Shown here piece by piece: positions 10,345-21,990 of a stretch of 64,000 bases of DNA. This DNA is from Hsuehochloa calcarea (lineage: Eukaryota; Streptophyta; Magnoliopsida; Poales; Poaceae): positions 32,851,232 to 32,915,231 of the forward strand of contig CM070599.1 in the NCBI GenBank assembly GCA_036346395.1, written 5' to 3'. Positions within the stretch are counted from its first letter, which is position 1, and every line of letters starts with the position of its first letter. The position numbers and the translations under genes were made by a program. Below the pieces are notes generated by a model that was not told the origin of the DNA, searched no databases, and was given only the letters and a program-made list of their open reading frames with translations.

Positions 10345-13300
10345 TTGCCTTGGTCACCGCGCCATCCAGCGCCGCCTACCAATGGGCACTGTTTCCCTCC
10401 TCGCTGCCTAGTGATCTTCGATGGTGTTAATTATACCGACTTCGTGTCTCACATGCGCATCCACATGCAAGGTCTTCGTCTCTGGGGCATCCTCTTTGGC
10501 GATGTCATCTGCCCGCCTTGCTCTACTCCTCCGACGGAGCCTTTACACTGTTATGCCGCTTCGGTAAAGCAAAGGTCTTTGTTGAGGCTCGCTAGCCTTA
10601 CTGATGATAAGGCTGCCTCTGCCTACCAAGAATCTCTGGATTTCTACACGGATCGATTGACCATCTACACTCAGTGGTACGACGACGACGCTCGGGTTGC
10701 TGCTGCCTTCATCGCCAGTGTCCAATCTCAGTTCTCTTCTGAGGTTGTGAGACTCCCTACGGCTTTCCAGATGTGGACTAACCTTCGTTAGCGCTACGAG
10801 CCCTCTGGTGATGCCTTCTACCTGTCCGTGGTCCGCTAGGAGCACTCTCTTCAGCAGGGTGATGCTACTGTTGACGCTTTCTACGCTCAGAGTTCTGCTG
10901 TCTAGTGTCAGCTGGACTCTCTTCGCACTGCGGGCTGTCGCTCCTGTTCATGCTGCCTGTCTGTTCGTGTTGACCTGGAGTTTCAGCGTGTCTATGAGTT
11001 TCTTACTCGCCTTCATCCCGAGTTCGAGCAGAGGTGTGCCCAGCTTCTTGCACGCCACCCTCGTGTCACTCTTCTGGAGGCTCTTACCGAGATACGTGCA
11101 AAAGAGACTCGCTTGAGTTGTGTTGGTCTGATGCCACTCCCCTCCGTGCTCGCCGCTCGTCCACCTGCTACACGATCGCTTCCACGCCAAGACATCGCCT
11201 CCTCCGTGGCCGCCACGAGTGGTGGTGGCCGCCCTTCATCTGGCGGTGGTCATCCTCGTTGCTCCTACTGCGACAAGGTCGGCTACATTGAGTCCTAGTG
11301 CTATAAGAAGCAGCGGCATCTTTCACGCCGTTCTTCTCCTAGCACTGGCACAAGTGCTTCTACATCGACGTCTGCATCAACTCCTTCAGCAGTTTCTCTC
11401 ACTGAGTAGGAGATAGCCAGACTTCGACGCCTGCTTGACGCTTCAGGTTCTCCTCGGCGGAGTTCTGCGAGTTCGCTCATCGACTCTTCGGACAATGAGA
11501 AACCACCTCCTACACAGTCAGGTACCTCCCCGTGGATTCTTGATTTGGAGCATCTTTTCACATGATTTCTGATTCTTCTAATCTGTCTTTCATTACACCT
11601 CTTGATTCTCCTGTCAGTGTTCTTACTGCTAATGTTAACTCTCTTTCTGTCTCTGGTCGAGGACCTCTTAGCAACTCATCGTTTCATGTTCCTTCTTTTG
11701 CTCATGTTCCCCGCCTAACCATGCAGCTTCTTTCTACTGGGCAGATTATTGACCTTGGTTGTTGGGTCATCCTTGACTCTGACTCTTGTTGTGTTCGAGA
11801 TCGCCACACGGGGGCTCTGGTTGGTTCTAGCTCTCGGCGCTTTGACTCCCAGCGTCTCTGTGAGCTTGACTGGCTTCACCTTCCTTCCGTTGCCACCGTC
11901 GCTGCCAGTCTCTCCGCTTCTGCCACTCCGTCTACCAGCTCTTTCCAGCAGTGGCATCACCGTCTTGGTCATCTGCGTGGATCTCGTATGTCGTCTTTAG
12001 TTCGTCGTGGTCTTCTGGGGTCTATCTCAAGAGACGTGTATTTAGATTGTCAGGGCTGTAAGTTAGAGAAACAGAATCAGCTTTGCTATTCTTATAGTGA
12101 ATCAGTGTCTCAGTGTCCGTTTGATCTTGTTCATTCAGATGTTTGGGGTCCTTCTCCATTCCTTTCGAAAGGGGGCCATCGATATTATATCATTTTTATA
12201 GATGACTTCTCTCACTATACTTGGATATACTTTGTGTCTTCTCGTAGTGATGCCTTGTCTATCTATAAACAATTTGTCACTATGGTTCGCACACAGTTCT
12301 CCACTCCTATTCGTGTCTTTCGTGCTGACTCTGCTAGTGAATACCTCTCTCGTTACCTACGTAGCTTCCTTGCTGAGCAGGGCACTCTCAGTTCTCTTGT
12401 CCTGGTGCTTATGCTCAGAATGGTGTCGCTGAGTGCAAGCATCGTTACCTCCTTGAGACGGCTCGTACACTGATGATTGCCGCCTATATTCCACCTCACT
12501 TTTGGGCGAGGTTGTTTGCACTACCACTTATCTCGTCAACATTCAGCCCTCTTCTGCTCTTCAGGGTGAGATCCCTGTTGAGCGTCTCTGTGGCCTTCCT
12601 CCAGACTACTCTGCCCTTCATCTGTTTGGCTGCGTTTGCTACGTTCTCCTCGCACCTCGAGAACGTACCAAACTGACTGCTCAGTCTGTTGAGTGTGTTT
12701 TTCTGGGATACAGTGCCGAGCACAAGGGCTGTCGGTGCTGGGACCCTGTTGGTTGACGGATGCGGATTTCTCGGGATGTGACTTTTGACGAGTCTCGTCC
12801 GTTCTACCCACGTCATGCCTCTCCTTCGGTTTCCTCTGTGGAGTCACTGTCTTTTTGACTTTTCTAGATACACCCATCTCTGTCTTGCCCTCGTCCACCC
12901 GTCCCACTGAGTCTCCATATATACATCTTGAGGCCTCTCCGCCGTTGTCGCCGCCTACTTCGTCTCCTGTGGCTCCTCAGGCTCCTCCCACTCTCTTCTA
13001 CACTCATCGACCTCGTATTGAGGATCTTCCAGATGAGCCATCTTCCCCTGATGTTTCATCTTCTCCTGATGCTCCATCTTCCCCTGATGGGTCGTCATCT
13101 CCTCGCTATGGTCTCCGTGATCGTCAGTCGATTCAGCCTCCTGCCTATTTTGGTTTTGCTGGTGCAGCTACCCATGAGCCTGTCTCCTACCGAGATGCTA
13201 TTACTCACCCTGAGTGGCAGCATGCCATAGCCGAGGAGATTGCTGCCCTCGAGCATACTGGTACTTGGTATCTTGTTCCTTTTCCATCTCACTCTCGTCC

Positions 13301-14691
13301 CATCACGTGTAAGTGGGTCTATAAGATTAAGATTCGCTATTATGGCTCTCTTGAGTGTTATAAGGCGCGTCTTGTTGCTCGTAGCTTCCAGGAGGAGTAT
13401 GGTCGTGACTACGATGAGACTTTTACTCCTGTGGCCCACATGACCACTGTCCGCACTCTTCTTTCAGTGGCGTCTGTTCGCCATTGGTCTGTTTCTCAGC
13501 TTGATGTCAAGAATGCCTTTCTTAATAGTGAGTTGCGTGAGGAGGTCTACATGCATCCGCCGCCTGGGTATTTTGTTCCTGAGGGCATGGTATGTCGTCT
13601 TCGTCGCTCTCTCTATGGCCTTAAACAAGCCCCTCGTGCTTGGTTTGAGCGCTTCTCCTCTGTGGTCACTGCTGTTGGCTTCTCAGCTAGTGACCATGAT
13701 CCTGCCCTTTTTGTCCACACTTCGTCTCGCGGTCGGACTCTTCTTCTATATGTTGATGATATGATCATTACCGGAGATGATTATGAGTATATTGCCTTTT
13801 GTCAAGGCTTGTCTGAGTGAGCAGTTTCTTATGTCGGATCTTGGTCCTCTTCGTTACTTCCTTGGGATTGAGGTTACTTCCACTCCAGATGGTTTCTTTA
13901 TGTCCCAAGAGAAGTATATTTAGGATCTTCTTGATCGCGCCTCTCTCACTGATCAGCGTACTGTTGAGACTCCCATGGAGCTCAACGTTCATCTCCGGCC
14001 CTCTGATGGCGAGCCTTATCCGACTCGCTACCGTCATCTTGTTTGGAGTCTTGTATACCTTGCTGTTACTCGTCTGGATATCACTTATCCAGTCCACATT
14101 CTGAGTCAGTTCGTCTCTGCTCCCACTCAGGTCCACTACAGCCACCTTCTTCGAGTTCTGCGATACCTTCGTGGGACTATCTCTCGCCGTCTCTTCTTCC
14201 CACACTCCAGCTCGTTATAGCTTCAGACTTATTCGGATGCTACTTGGGCCAGCAATCCCTCTAATCTCTGGTCTATCTCTGCTTACTATGTTTTTCTTGG
14301 TGGTTCTTTCATTGCCTGGAAGACGAAGAAACAGACTACAGTATCCCGTTCGAGTGCAGAGGTTGAGTTATGAGCTATGGCTATCTTGACAGCAGAGATT
14401 ACTTGGCTACGGTGGTTACTTGAGGATTTTGGTGTTTCTGTCACTACACCAACTCCTCTCTTGTCAGACAGTACAGGTGCTATCAGTATTGCCCATGACT
14501 CTGTGAAGCATGAGTTCACCAAACATATTGGTGTTGATGCTTCCTTCATGGGGTCTTGTGTGCATGATCAGGTGATTGCTCTTTAGTATGTTCCTTCCGA
14601 GGTTCAGATAGCGGATTTCTTCACGAACGCCCAGACTCGAGCACAACACGGCTTCTACCTCTCCAAACTCAGTGTTGTTGATCCACCGTGA
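10345..14691 (+). pseudogene. Copia gag-pol pseudogene with multiple stops and frameshifts
   Basis: Gag homology starts near 10411 (IFDGVNYTDF, GLRLWGIL). The zinc knuckle at about 11260-11300 reads CSYCDKVGYIES-stop-C, with the zinc-ligand His apparently changed to Tyr. The protease Asp motif at about 11542 is destroyed by a one-base loss. GAG-pre-integrase HHRLGHL is near 11955. The integrase core has DVWGP and RADSASEY, then a frameshift. The reverse transcriptase (about 13190-13900) keeps the catalytic YVDD. The RNase H part runs to the apparent natural TGA at 14689. In-frame stops: TAG at 10789, 10837, 10903, 11296, 11407, 13921, 14218 and 14584; TGA at 12754 and 14371. Frame changes lie near 11545, 12390, 12505, 12850 and 13800. 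Non-functional. Confidence 0.9.
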
Positions 14692-14703
14692 GTTTGAGGG
14701 GGG
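14690..14703 (+). other. Polypurine tract of the Copia element
   Basis: A purine-rich run ending in six or more G residues lies directly before the 3' LTR. This is where plus-strand DNA synthesis of an LTR element is primed. Confidence 0.8.
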
Positions 14704-14833
14704 TGTTAGAGATATATGTATAGTTGTGTTATTCTCCATTGTTATAAGGGGTTATTTACATATTCACCCTCTGTATTTGTCTATATATACTGATCCTTTA
14801 GCCCCCTGAGAATACAAATTGATATTCCAAACA
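14704..14833 (+). repeat. 3' LTR (130 bp) of the Copia element
   Basis: Starts TGTTAGAGATATATG and ends CCAAACA. It aligns along its whole length to the LTR at 9547-9675 with scattered, mostly transition-type differences. The target duplication ACTAC follows at once. Confidence 0.9.
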
Positions 14834-14838
14834 ACTAC

Positions 14839-16720
14839 TACTAGCTTTAGGCCATAGATTCCCACCTGGAGTCACAGTTGAACATCCTAATTGACCAAAG
14901 GTCGGTAGATCAGGTCAGCTTGAAGCCAAACTGAAAGTCTTGTGAGAATCCTGGTAAAGATACGCTTGTGCGTATGCCTGCCCCACTGGCTGCGTGCATT
15001 ATTATGATGTTCTTCTCTTTTATATTTGGCCCCCTTTTGGACGTCTAGAGTACTCCATAACTACCATGGGCCACTGGATTATATGATGCTTGAAGCTTAG
15101 GTTTGGTTCATGTATCTGCACTATTGCTACATCATTTGTCTCGTTTTAAAAAGGTATGTTCATCTCAAAGTGCACTCTCCCCAGTTCAATCAGAAAGAAA
15201 ATACATGCAAGACTAGGCTATGTAGCAGTGCAACTACCTAAAAGGAGGGTGCACACTACAAGTGAGAGATGAGTGGGGATGATAGGATGCATTCGGGCAA
15301 AGATTTTGCTGCCCTGAAATGATATTTGCTTGGACTTGGCGTGTAAGATAAATAAGGAGGCATTTGCTTGGCCTCGGGAACTTTAGGCTATGTACAGTCT
15401 ACCGGTGCTAGCTAGCTTTCTCCCTCTATCACTAGTGCCAGCCCATTGTAGTGAGGGAATGTAAGGGGTGCCAGGAAACTGATTCCTGGTATCGATGCAA
15501 ACTCAAAAAAAAAAGGCTCACTTGTAAGTGAAATGGAAGAGGGTAAGAGAGGGAGAGAGAGTGGTGGGAAAAATGATATTTTATTTAGTTGTCACCCCCA
15601 CATTGTACATGGGGCACAAGCAAACATGAGTAGGGTACTCCTTGGAGGCTTTATGTCCTTCGTTGCACTTTTCTTTTTGGGCACATCCTTCCCAGTATTG
15701 TATGAGCATGGCGGCCACTGGCCATAAAGGAGCTATATGAAAGTAAAGGTAGGCATTGCCCTTATTTTTTCCATGTAAGGACTGGAATAGATTGACCACC
15801 TTATCCATGAAGCTTTACATGTATTGTGCTGTGTTGCTTCTCTAAATTTGGAGTGATTCATTTTAATTTGACATACACTTATGCATACAACTTTTGCATC
15901 AATAAAGACAAACAGTCCCCCCCTAAGCCTTGTACTCAAGTCTCACCCAGTACCGTCCACAGCCTGGATTTTTGGTCAAGTGCCAAATGGCTTGTTTTGA
16001 CTATTATTTATTGTAAGCAAAAGCGTCATACAAGGACTAAAAGTAATCTTGGCTGCAAAGCCTAGGTTTTATTTAATCCAATACACTTTGATTTCTTCAA
16101 TGCCATGGACCAAGAGCTGCTGAGGCCAAAGCCCAAAGGCTAGAGCGAAGAACCAAAAGGGTCTCGACTCTCCACAGGAGTTGAGCTTGGCAGCTAGCTT
16201 ACAACCATTTCGAACGTGGCAAGTGGGAGAGGACAAACAATCTAGTACTAGTTATAATAGCAAGCTACGTACCCATGATTGAATTGGTTTAGCGAGATGT
16301 ATAGTCGCCGGCCTATATATTTGTGTGATTGTGTGGATGAATATCCTTAGCTAGCCCCCCAAGTTCATTGGGGCACATGGCTACAAGTAATTTAGACCCC
16401 TAAATATACACAACACCCTAGCTAAAACCCTAGGAAAGTGCAGCTACTGATCGATGCTATATTACCTACCAAGGACAAGAGGATAAGGCCTTTGAACTGT
16501 ATATGGCACATAATTGGCTATGCGCTCGAGGACTAAAAGTTCTTGCTTGGTATCTGTTGGGGATACGGATCCTCTACATAAGAGGTGAACTGCATGAGGA
16601 GATGAACAATGCGATGGAATATATACTGCATCGATTTTTTACTGTAGTAATTAAGCTCGACCTTCAATTTTTAATTGAACGGTGAAGATCGCTCATAATG
16701 TTATACCACTATAGACCCTT
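14839..16720. other. Gene-free intergenic DNA
   Basis: I see no exon series, RNA gene or intact transposon here. The stretch around 15380-15620 has weak inverted ends (GGCTATGTACA versus TGTACATGGGGC) that could mark an old MITE, but no target duplication is clear. Short reading frames at 15533 and 16503 have no recognisable product. Confidence 0.35.
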
Positions 16721-17140
16721 GATAATTTTAATGCAAAGGACCCCATCTATCTTGGTAGCTATTGGACCGAAGCATTCTAGTACAGATTTTACTATTGTTT
16801 TCCCTCTTACTCTTGTCAGTGCAAAAATGCTTGAGTTGGTTGCATGTGTGCATTTGTATTGATAATTTCAATGCAAAGTATCCCAATCTATCTTGGTAGC
16901 TATTGGACTGAAGCATTCTAGTACATATTGTACTATTTTTTCCCCTCTTACTCTTGTCTAGTGCGCCAAAAATGCTTTAGTTGGTTGCATGTGTGCATCT
17001 GTATTGATAATTTCAATGCAAAGGATCTCATTCTATCTTGGTAGCTATTGGACTGAAGCATTCTAGTACAGATTTTACTTTTTTTTCCCCTCTTGCTCTT
17101 GTCTAGTGCGGCAAAAATGCCTGAGTTGGATGCATGTGTA
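16721..17140. repeat. Tandem repeat, three copies of ~140 bp
   Basis: Copies begin at 16721, 16861 and 17006, each with GATAATTTNAATGCAAAG, followed by CTATCTTGGTAGCTATTGGA, a pyrimidine tract and TTGGTTGCATGTGTGCAT. They differ by scattered substitutions and small indels. The repeat gives look-alike minus-strand frames (SNSYQDR...MHTCNQLKHF), but stops break them, so this is a non-coding array. Confidence 0.85.
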
Positions 17141-18488
17141 GTCCGTATCATTTCTGGTTGCTTGCAACCCAACGCGTGAGTTGGTTGCACCTGTAGTTCA
17201 TCAGGTGTATGCTACATATGTTGTGCATGAAAGATGAAACAAGTATAGAGGTTACCCCAGTATGTTACTGTCGGTTGGGTAAAATTTTACCTTGACAGCG
17301 CTTAAAAAATCATGTGTATTTATTGTAACACTACAAGGTAACACGGGAAAGAAAATGTAAGCAGGGTCATGGGCGGAGCGATCCAGGTCCCAAGTCTCGG
17401 GCTGTCAGCTATTCTGGTGTCGAACTTGAATGCTTAGTGATTTTTTAAAAGGGTTTTGTAGTTTTTAACACGGGTAAAATCATTAGATATCAGGATATAG
17501 CTCACTCAGTCTCAGATCAGATCCAGTTAGTTTTCAGGGTCGAGAAGGGTGAAATAAAAATAAAAAAAACAGGAAGTACAGAATCTTGGCAGCTTAAATG
17601 GTGGATCCCGAACACAGCATGGCTACGCGAGCTAGCAAGACGCACCCCCCACAGACTAGAGCGTCGCTTCCTCGAAGATTCCAACCGTATCCACCTGGCG
17701 GATGCATTCGCTCGTGCATGAGACGCAACTATGCAACATGGACGTATCTAATAACCCATTGAAACATGGACGCAGGCACGCAGCTACTGCCTCACAAGTC
17801 ATAATGATTCCATTCCACCCAAGCATTTTTTGGCCTCTTCGTATGTCTTTCTTGTAATTGAGAGGAAAAAATTGCTGTACGGTGGAATCCAACCGGTGCG
17901 GTGTCTAGATGACTTCGTCGTCAAAACTGACGATATACATTTTTAAGGCGTAAAACCGGTGAGTTGACCTCAGGTTGTTGCCTCCGGACACAAGCAAACG
18001 GATCTGATTAATATAATGATCCATTCCCAGCAAGGGTTGACTCGTGCCGGTTTTGTGACGGGCGCGGCATATACCGCAGAAATCTTTTGTTACGTTAGAT
18101 ACCTGTGTGTGTTTTTTTTTTAACTTTCTACTGACGATCCGTACTTGATTTGCATAGGTGGTTGCCATAGTGGCGATCAGTGAGCTTTATTCCTCTCTGG
18201 CTCTGTTCCATCTCACATCACACACAGACGCACACAACAAAACGAAAGAGAAGGGGGCGTATGAAGTGCCTAGACAGTAGACAACTTTCTCTTTTCCTTT
18301 CTTCTTTTTCCTGCTGGTACGTACACCTGTGTGTGGATCCGATCATGTGGACGGCGATATCTGCGGGGAAAAAGAAAAGTAATTGTCCAGCGCATGCAGC
18401 AGATGGCTACGGAGCTAACGCTTGTCTCCAATACAGTTAGCATACACGTCCTAGACTGTGATCTCTAGCGAGCACACGGAGGAGAAAA
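17141..18488. other. Gene-free intergenic DNA
   Basis: No exon pattern, RNA gene or clear transposon end was found. The minus-strand frames at 17656 and 17905 are short and have no family resemblance I recognise. Confidence 0.35.
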
Positions 18489-18491
18489 CAA

Positions 18492-18734
18492 GGGTCCGTT
18501 TGGTTGGTGGGATAGAGGTGGGATAGAGTTGATTGGGATGAGATGGTTTGAAACTATGTGGTTCTATTATTTTTAGTGAATGGAATGGTTCAGTATCTAG
18601 AGAGAATACTTCACAAATTTGTATGCCACAATCTAGGATAAGATGTTTTCATTCCAGTAACCAAACACATTGATGATTTTTTTAAAAAATTAACTCATAC
18701 ATGTATCATTTAGTACAAGCAACCAAACACACCC
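18492..18734. mobile_element. MITE (~243 bp) with terminal inverted repeats and CAA target duplication
   Basis: The left end is GGGTCCGTTTGGTT. The right end, AACCAAACACACCC, is its imperfect inverse complement. The trinucleotide CAA flanks both ends (18489-18491 and 18735-18737). A 3-bp duplication and GGG...GTTTGG termini fit a non-autonomous PIF/Harbinger-like (Tourist-type) element. The usual target is TAA/TTA, so the family assignment is tentative. Confidence 0.7.
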
Positions 18735-18940
18735 CAAGTGGCTCCCACTTGGTACTAGTTTATCCTCTTATACATGCATGCATTTTACAATAGGGACCCA
18801 CTATACTGGAGTTTTTAGCTAAAATAGCGTGGTTGGTGTGTGCAATAGTAAAACTAGCCCCTCGCACGTATTAAATGCAAAAATAGCACCTTGTCTACCC
18901 CAGATGATCGAATTTGCTGAAGACGTGACACATGGCAACT

Positions 18941-19020
18941 CCGACCCCTAGGGGCGCGAAAATACCCCGTCCGGCCCCCAGGGGCTCTAAAATACCCTCA
19001 TCCAACCCCAAGGGCACATA
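18941..19020. repeat. Short tandem repeat, three units of ~29 bp
   Basis: Three neighbouring units share CCGACCCCTAGGGG / CCGGCCCCCAGGGG / CCAACCCCAAGGG followed by AAAATACCC-like bases. They begin near 18941, 18970 and 18999. No coding role is apparent. Confidence 0.6.
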
Positions 19021-19230
19021 TTCTCTCTCCTCCATAAATGTATTATTAGTAGGAGTTTCTAAATATATTAAATAAGCTACAAACATTATTCAGTTCCTTT
19101 AATTTGGAGGCTCCTAACACAGTGTACTTGCATGTATAATTTTTCAGAATTTTATATGTTCTATATTTTTTCTCGAAAATTCCTTTAAGCCAGACGGGCG
19201 ACCACGTGAAAAAAATTATGGAATAAAATT

Positions 19231-19264
19231 TTTAGTACATGTGATAATATTGACTACTTCTTTG
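19231..19264. repeat. Dispersed repeat, copy at 19.2 kb (partner at 23754)
   Basis: The bases GGAATAAAATTTTTAGTACA and the following TGTGATAATATTG recur with one change at about 23754-23786. The core TACATGTGATAATAT appears twice more, near 19917 and 23601. This points to duplicated repeat material around the 19.2-23.8 kb segment. Confidence 0.6.
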
Positions 19265-19608
19265 TTTACCTCCGTGAAGAAGATAAAAACCATCATATAT
19301 ATGCAATGCAGTCGTCATTGTACTACATGCATGCTACCACTCTTTTCTTTAATCACTTGATGATGTTTAATTTCCAAAGCGCACCTAAACTGCTCCAAAA
19401 TCCAAAGTAGCTATTCATGCACTGTGTCTTACACTTCCGAAACAAACCCTACTTTTATTTTATGTTAGCTAGCTACACGCACGTACACCTGCACGATCGA
19501 GCTAGCTAGCTAGACCTAAGCTTAGCTGATCCATGCATACAAAAATGGCTAGCTAAATAGCTAATATATATGTTTGCTACCTTCTGTGATTTTTTAGCAC
19601 GGAACCAG

Positions 19609-19679
19609 TGTTATTTTTGTCAATTCGTTCGCGGCGACTATTTTTGCTATTTCACTTCAGAATAGTGACATTTTAGCCA
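19609..19679 (+). repeat. Dispersed repeat, copy 1 (partner at 35402)
   Basis: TTATTTTTGTCAATTCGTTC, a GCGACTATTTTTGCTATTT stretch and AATAGTGACATTTTAGCC recur in the same orientation at 35402-35477 with a few changes. It looks like the end of an unclassified grass repeat. Confidence 0.55.
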
Positions 19680-19699
19680 AAAAAAAACTCATGTTGTGT

Positions 19700-21990
19700 T
19701 TTTGCATAGTGTCGTACGTAGGCTGTCGGATCGAGAATCGAACTCTCAGGAATAGAGGGCACAAGAGGAGAGGATTGCATAAGCCACGAATTAAAATACG
19801 CCTATTTGATCGGGTGTCTTTGTAGCTTATCTAGCCTGTGGTACAATACAATATTAAAGAATGTTATCCACATTAAACTGACAAATTAACAAAAGAATAA
19901 CCTATTTGATCGGGGTACATGTGATAATATGAAATAACCATCAAACTTAAATTCATCTAACGAGTAATTGCAGACTAATTAAGAACTCATGGCAAAATAG
20001 TAAAATACAAAATTTCATCATTAGATTTTACAATGGGGCTTCTAAAGCAAAAGTAAAACATTAATACAAGCTCTGAGTTAATTACAAGAATTCATTACCT
20101 CTAAGCAAAATAAAAATTATAACCATGATTAAATTACAAAAGGAACTTGCATGTTTGGTAGCCTAAAATAATTGCATTCCCTTTTCTATGTATTGCTAGT
20201 GAGTAGAACCCTCCACCACCAACCCAAAGCCCTGCCACCATTCCATTCCTTTGAAAGAAAAAGCCAAAAGACTGAGAGCAAACCAAGATCAATAAAATGG
20301 AGTGAGAGGAAAGAAGTAATGTCGTCAAGTAGCGTGAAGCTCATCGAGGTTCCCAGACCGTTCGGGGCTAGTCGGCGTTCTCTCACCAAGGTGGGCTTCA
20401 TCATCTGGCAGTAGAAAAATCCAACGCCCACTTTTCTGACTTACCTCAGTCATAGAAAATCCAAAGCATAGTGCCCTATGGACTATCGGTCCATGCCTTT
20501 TACCCAACCGAACATCCCTCACAGAGAGAGGAGAGGATAAGATTAGGGTATTTCAGGCAAGGCACAGGAGGGAAAGAGAGACCCCGGCATAGCCAAGCCA
20601 CCACCGAAGCAGCCAAAGCCCCCAGATAAAAGCCCAACGCTCACAGCCATTGCCACACTTTGCTTCCCTCTAAAACCAGCTGCAACCGAGAGCAAGAACC
20701 CATTGCCATTCCATAACAATCCCACCGTAAGAACCAGAGCAATTAAGAGAAGAAACCATCTACCCCCCTCAACACCCACAACCCACCATAGGATAGTTGA
20801 GGGAGAAAGCAGAAGGCAAGAAGGCAAGAAGTTGAGAAGGTAGAGGAAGGCACGGGAAGACCATGACAACCAGTGGGACGACCCCGACAAACCGAAAACT
20901 GGTGGATCAATCGCATCTAACTAAGAACCGCAAGCCGACCACCACCACAAAGGCCTCCATAACCAACCAAGCTTCAACAAACCAACCATTCCCTGACCAA
21001 CAACCCAGCAGGTAAGCCCACCATTCTAGCCTTTCCCATACCATCCCTCTTGGCATCATCACGCACAAACACTCACACTGCACACAACCACAACTGATCG
21101 GGCAAGGTGACCAAGGAGAAAGGTACACCATGCCTCAGTCAGCATGGATACCACGCTGCCAGTGGCAAGCCCGTAAGAGCCACCGTGCACCCTCAGGAGC
21201 GGGTATGAGCTCTTCGGTGCAAATACCCATCCCGAGTCCCGTCACAGCAACACTAAATAGGCTAACCCAAGCTTGCATGGTAAATTACAGAACAAGGCAA
21301 AGTAATAAGCAAAACTAAAAATTTGCAAAGCGTGGATAGGAAAAAAGGAAGTTATCTGGGTAAGGACTGAAGCCGAAATCAAGACCAAAACCCACCGAAG
21401 CCAAGGAACCAAGCCCATCATGCCATCACCAAAATTACCTATAAAACCCACCAAAAATGTCACCAACTGATCATAAATCAAAATTGGGGGAAAATCAGCA
21501 CAATAGGATAAAGTAGTAAGAATAGAAGTTAGAGGGGATCTGCTGGAGTAGCCGAGCGCAGTAGCAACCGAGGAGGTCAGCAACACCCCAACGAAGCCAG
21601 ATCTAGATGGGAGAGGTAGCGTCACCATGGAGGAGGGGAGGAGGAGAAGCGCCGAGAAGAGGAGCAGGTGCGGACGAGTGTGCGTGTGTGGAGTAAGTGC
21701 TGAGCGTTGAGTTGTGTGCGGGTGCCATGTAGTGTAGTGCATTGTGTGTAGTGTAGTGTGAGTGCGGTGTTTAGGGTGTGTGCAAGTGTAAGTGCGATAA
21801 GGGTTCATGTAGTATTTTATGTTGTGTGTTGCGGGCGTGTATCGTTAGATCTGGAATAGTCTGATTTAAGAAAATCCAGGGTCCCGTATAAAAGCAACCT
21901 AGCCTTTCTATTTCGAGCCAACCCAAGCTAGGGCTAGCATGTGTGAGTTCCGTGACCTTAGATTCTAGAGCTAACAGGTCGTAGGACAAT
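19700..21990. other. Unassigned repeat-like DNA, no supported gene
   Basis: The 20.1-21.8 kb part has long purine- or adenine-biased stretches and a 188-codon minus-strand frame (21808-21242). That frame is low-complexity at its N-terminus and matches no family I know. A TATA-like CGTATAAAAGC at about 21886 could be a decayed LTR promoter, given the LTR-like sequence downstream. I cannot assign it further. Confidence 0.3.

Larger units (their letters stand above)
9547..14833 (+). mobile_element. Structurally complete Copia LTR retrotransposon (5287 bp), coding-dead
   Basis: Two LTRs, a primer binding site, a polypurine tract and a 5-bp target duplication are all present. ACTAC occurs at 9542-9546 and again at 14834-14838. 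Domain order is gag, protease, integrase, reverse transcriptase, RNase H, which is the Copia order. The coding region carries about ten nonsense codons and several frameshifts, so the element cannot move by itself. By eye the LTRs differ at roughly 15-20 of 129 positions, so the insertion is old. It lies downstream of PPOX2 in the same orientation. Confidence 0.93.

Noticed and set aside
15380..15620. Possible MITE with GGCTATGTACA/TGTACATGGGGC ends
   Set aside because: The inverted match is only about 8 bases and no target duplication is visible.
16721..17140. Possible CRISPR-like array of repeats
   Set aside because: Units are contiguous 140-bp tandem copies without short repeats and unique spacers, in a plant genome.
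21242..21808. 188-codon hydrophobic minus-strand frame
   Set aside because: The His/Thr-rich start comes from GTGT-type simple sequence, and the hydrophobic stretch matches no family. No splice or promoter context.
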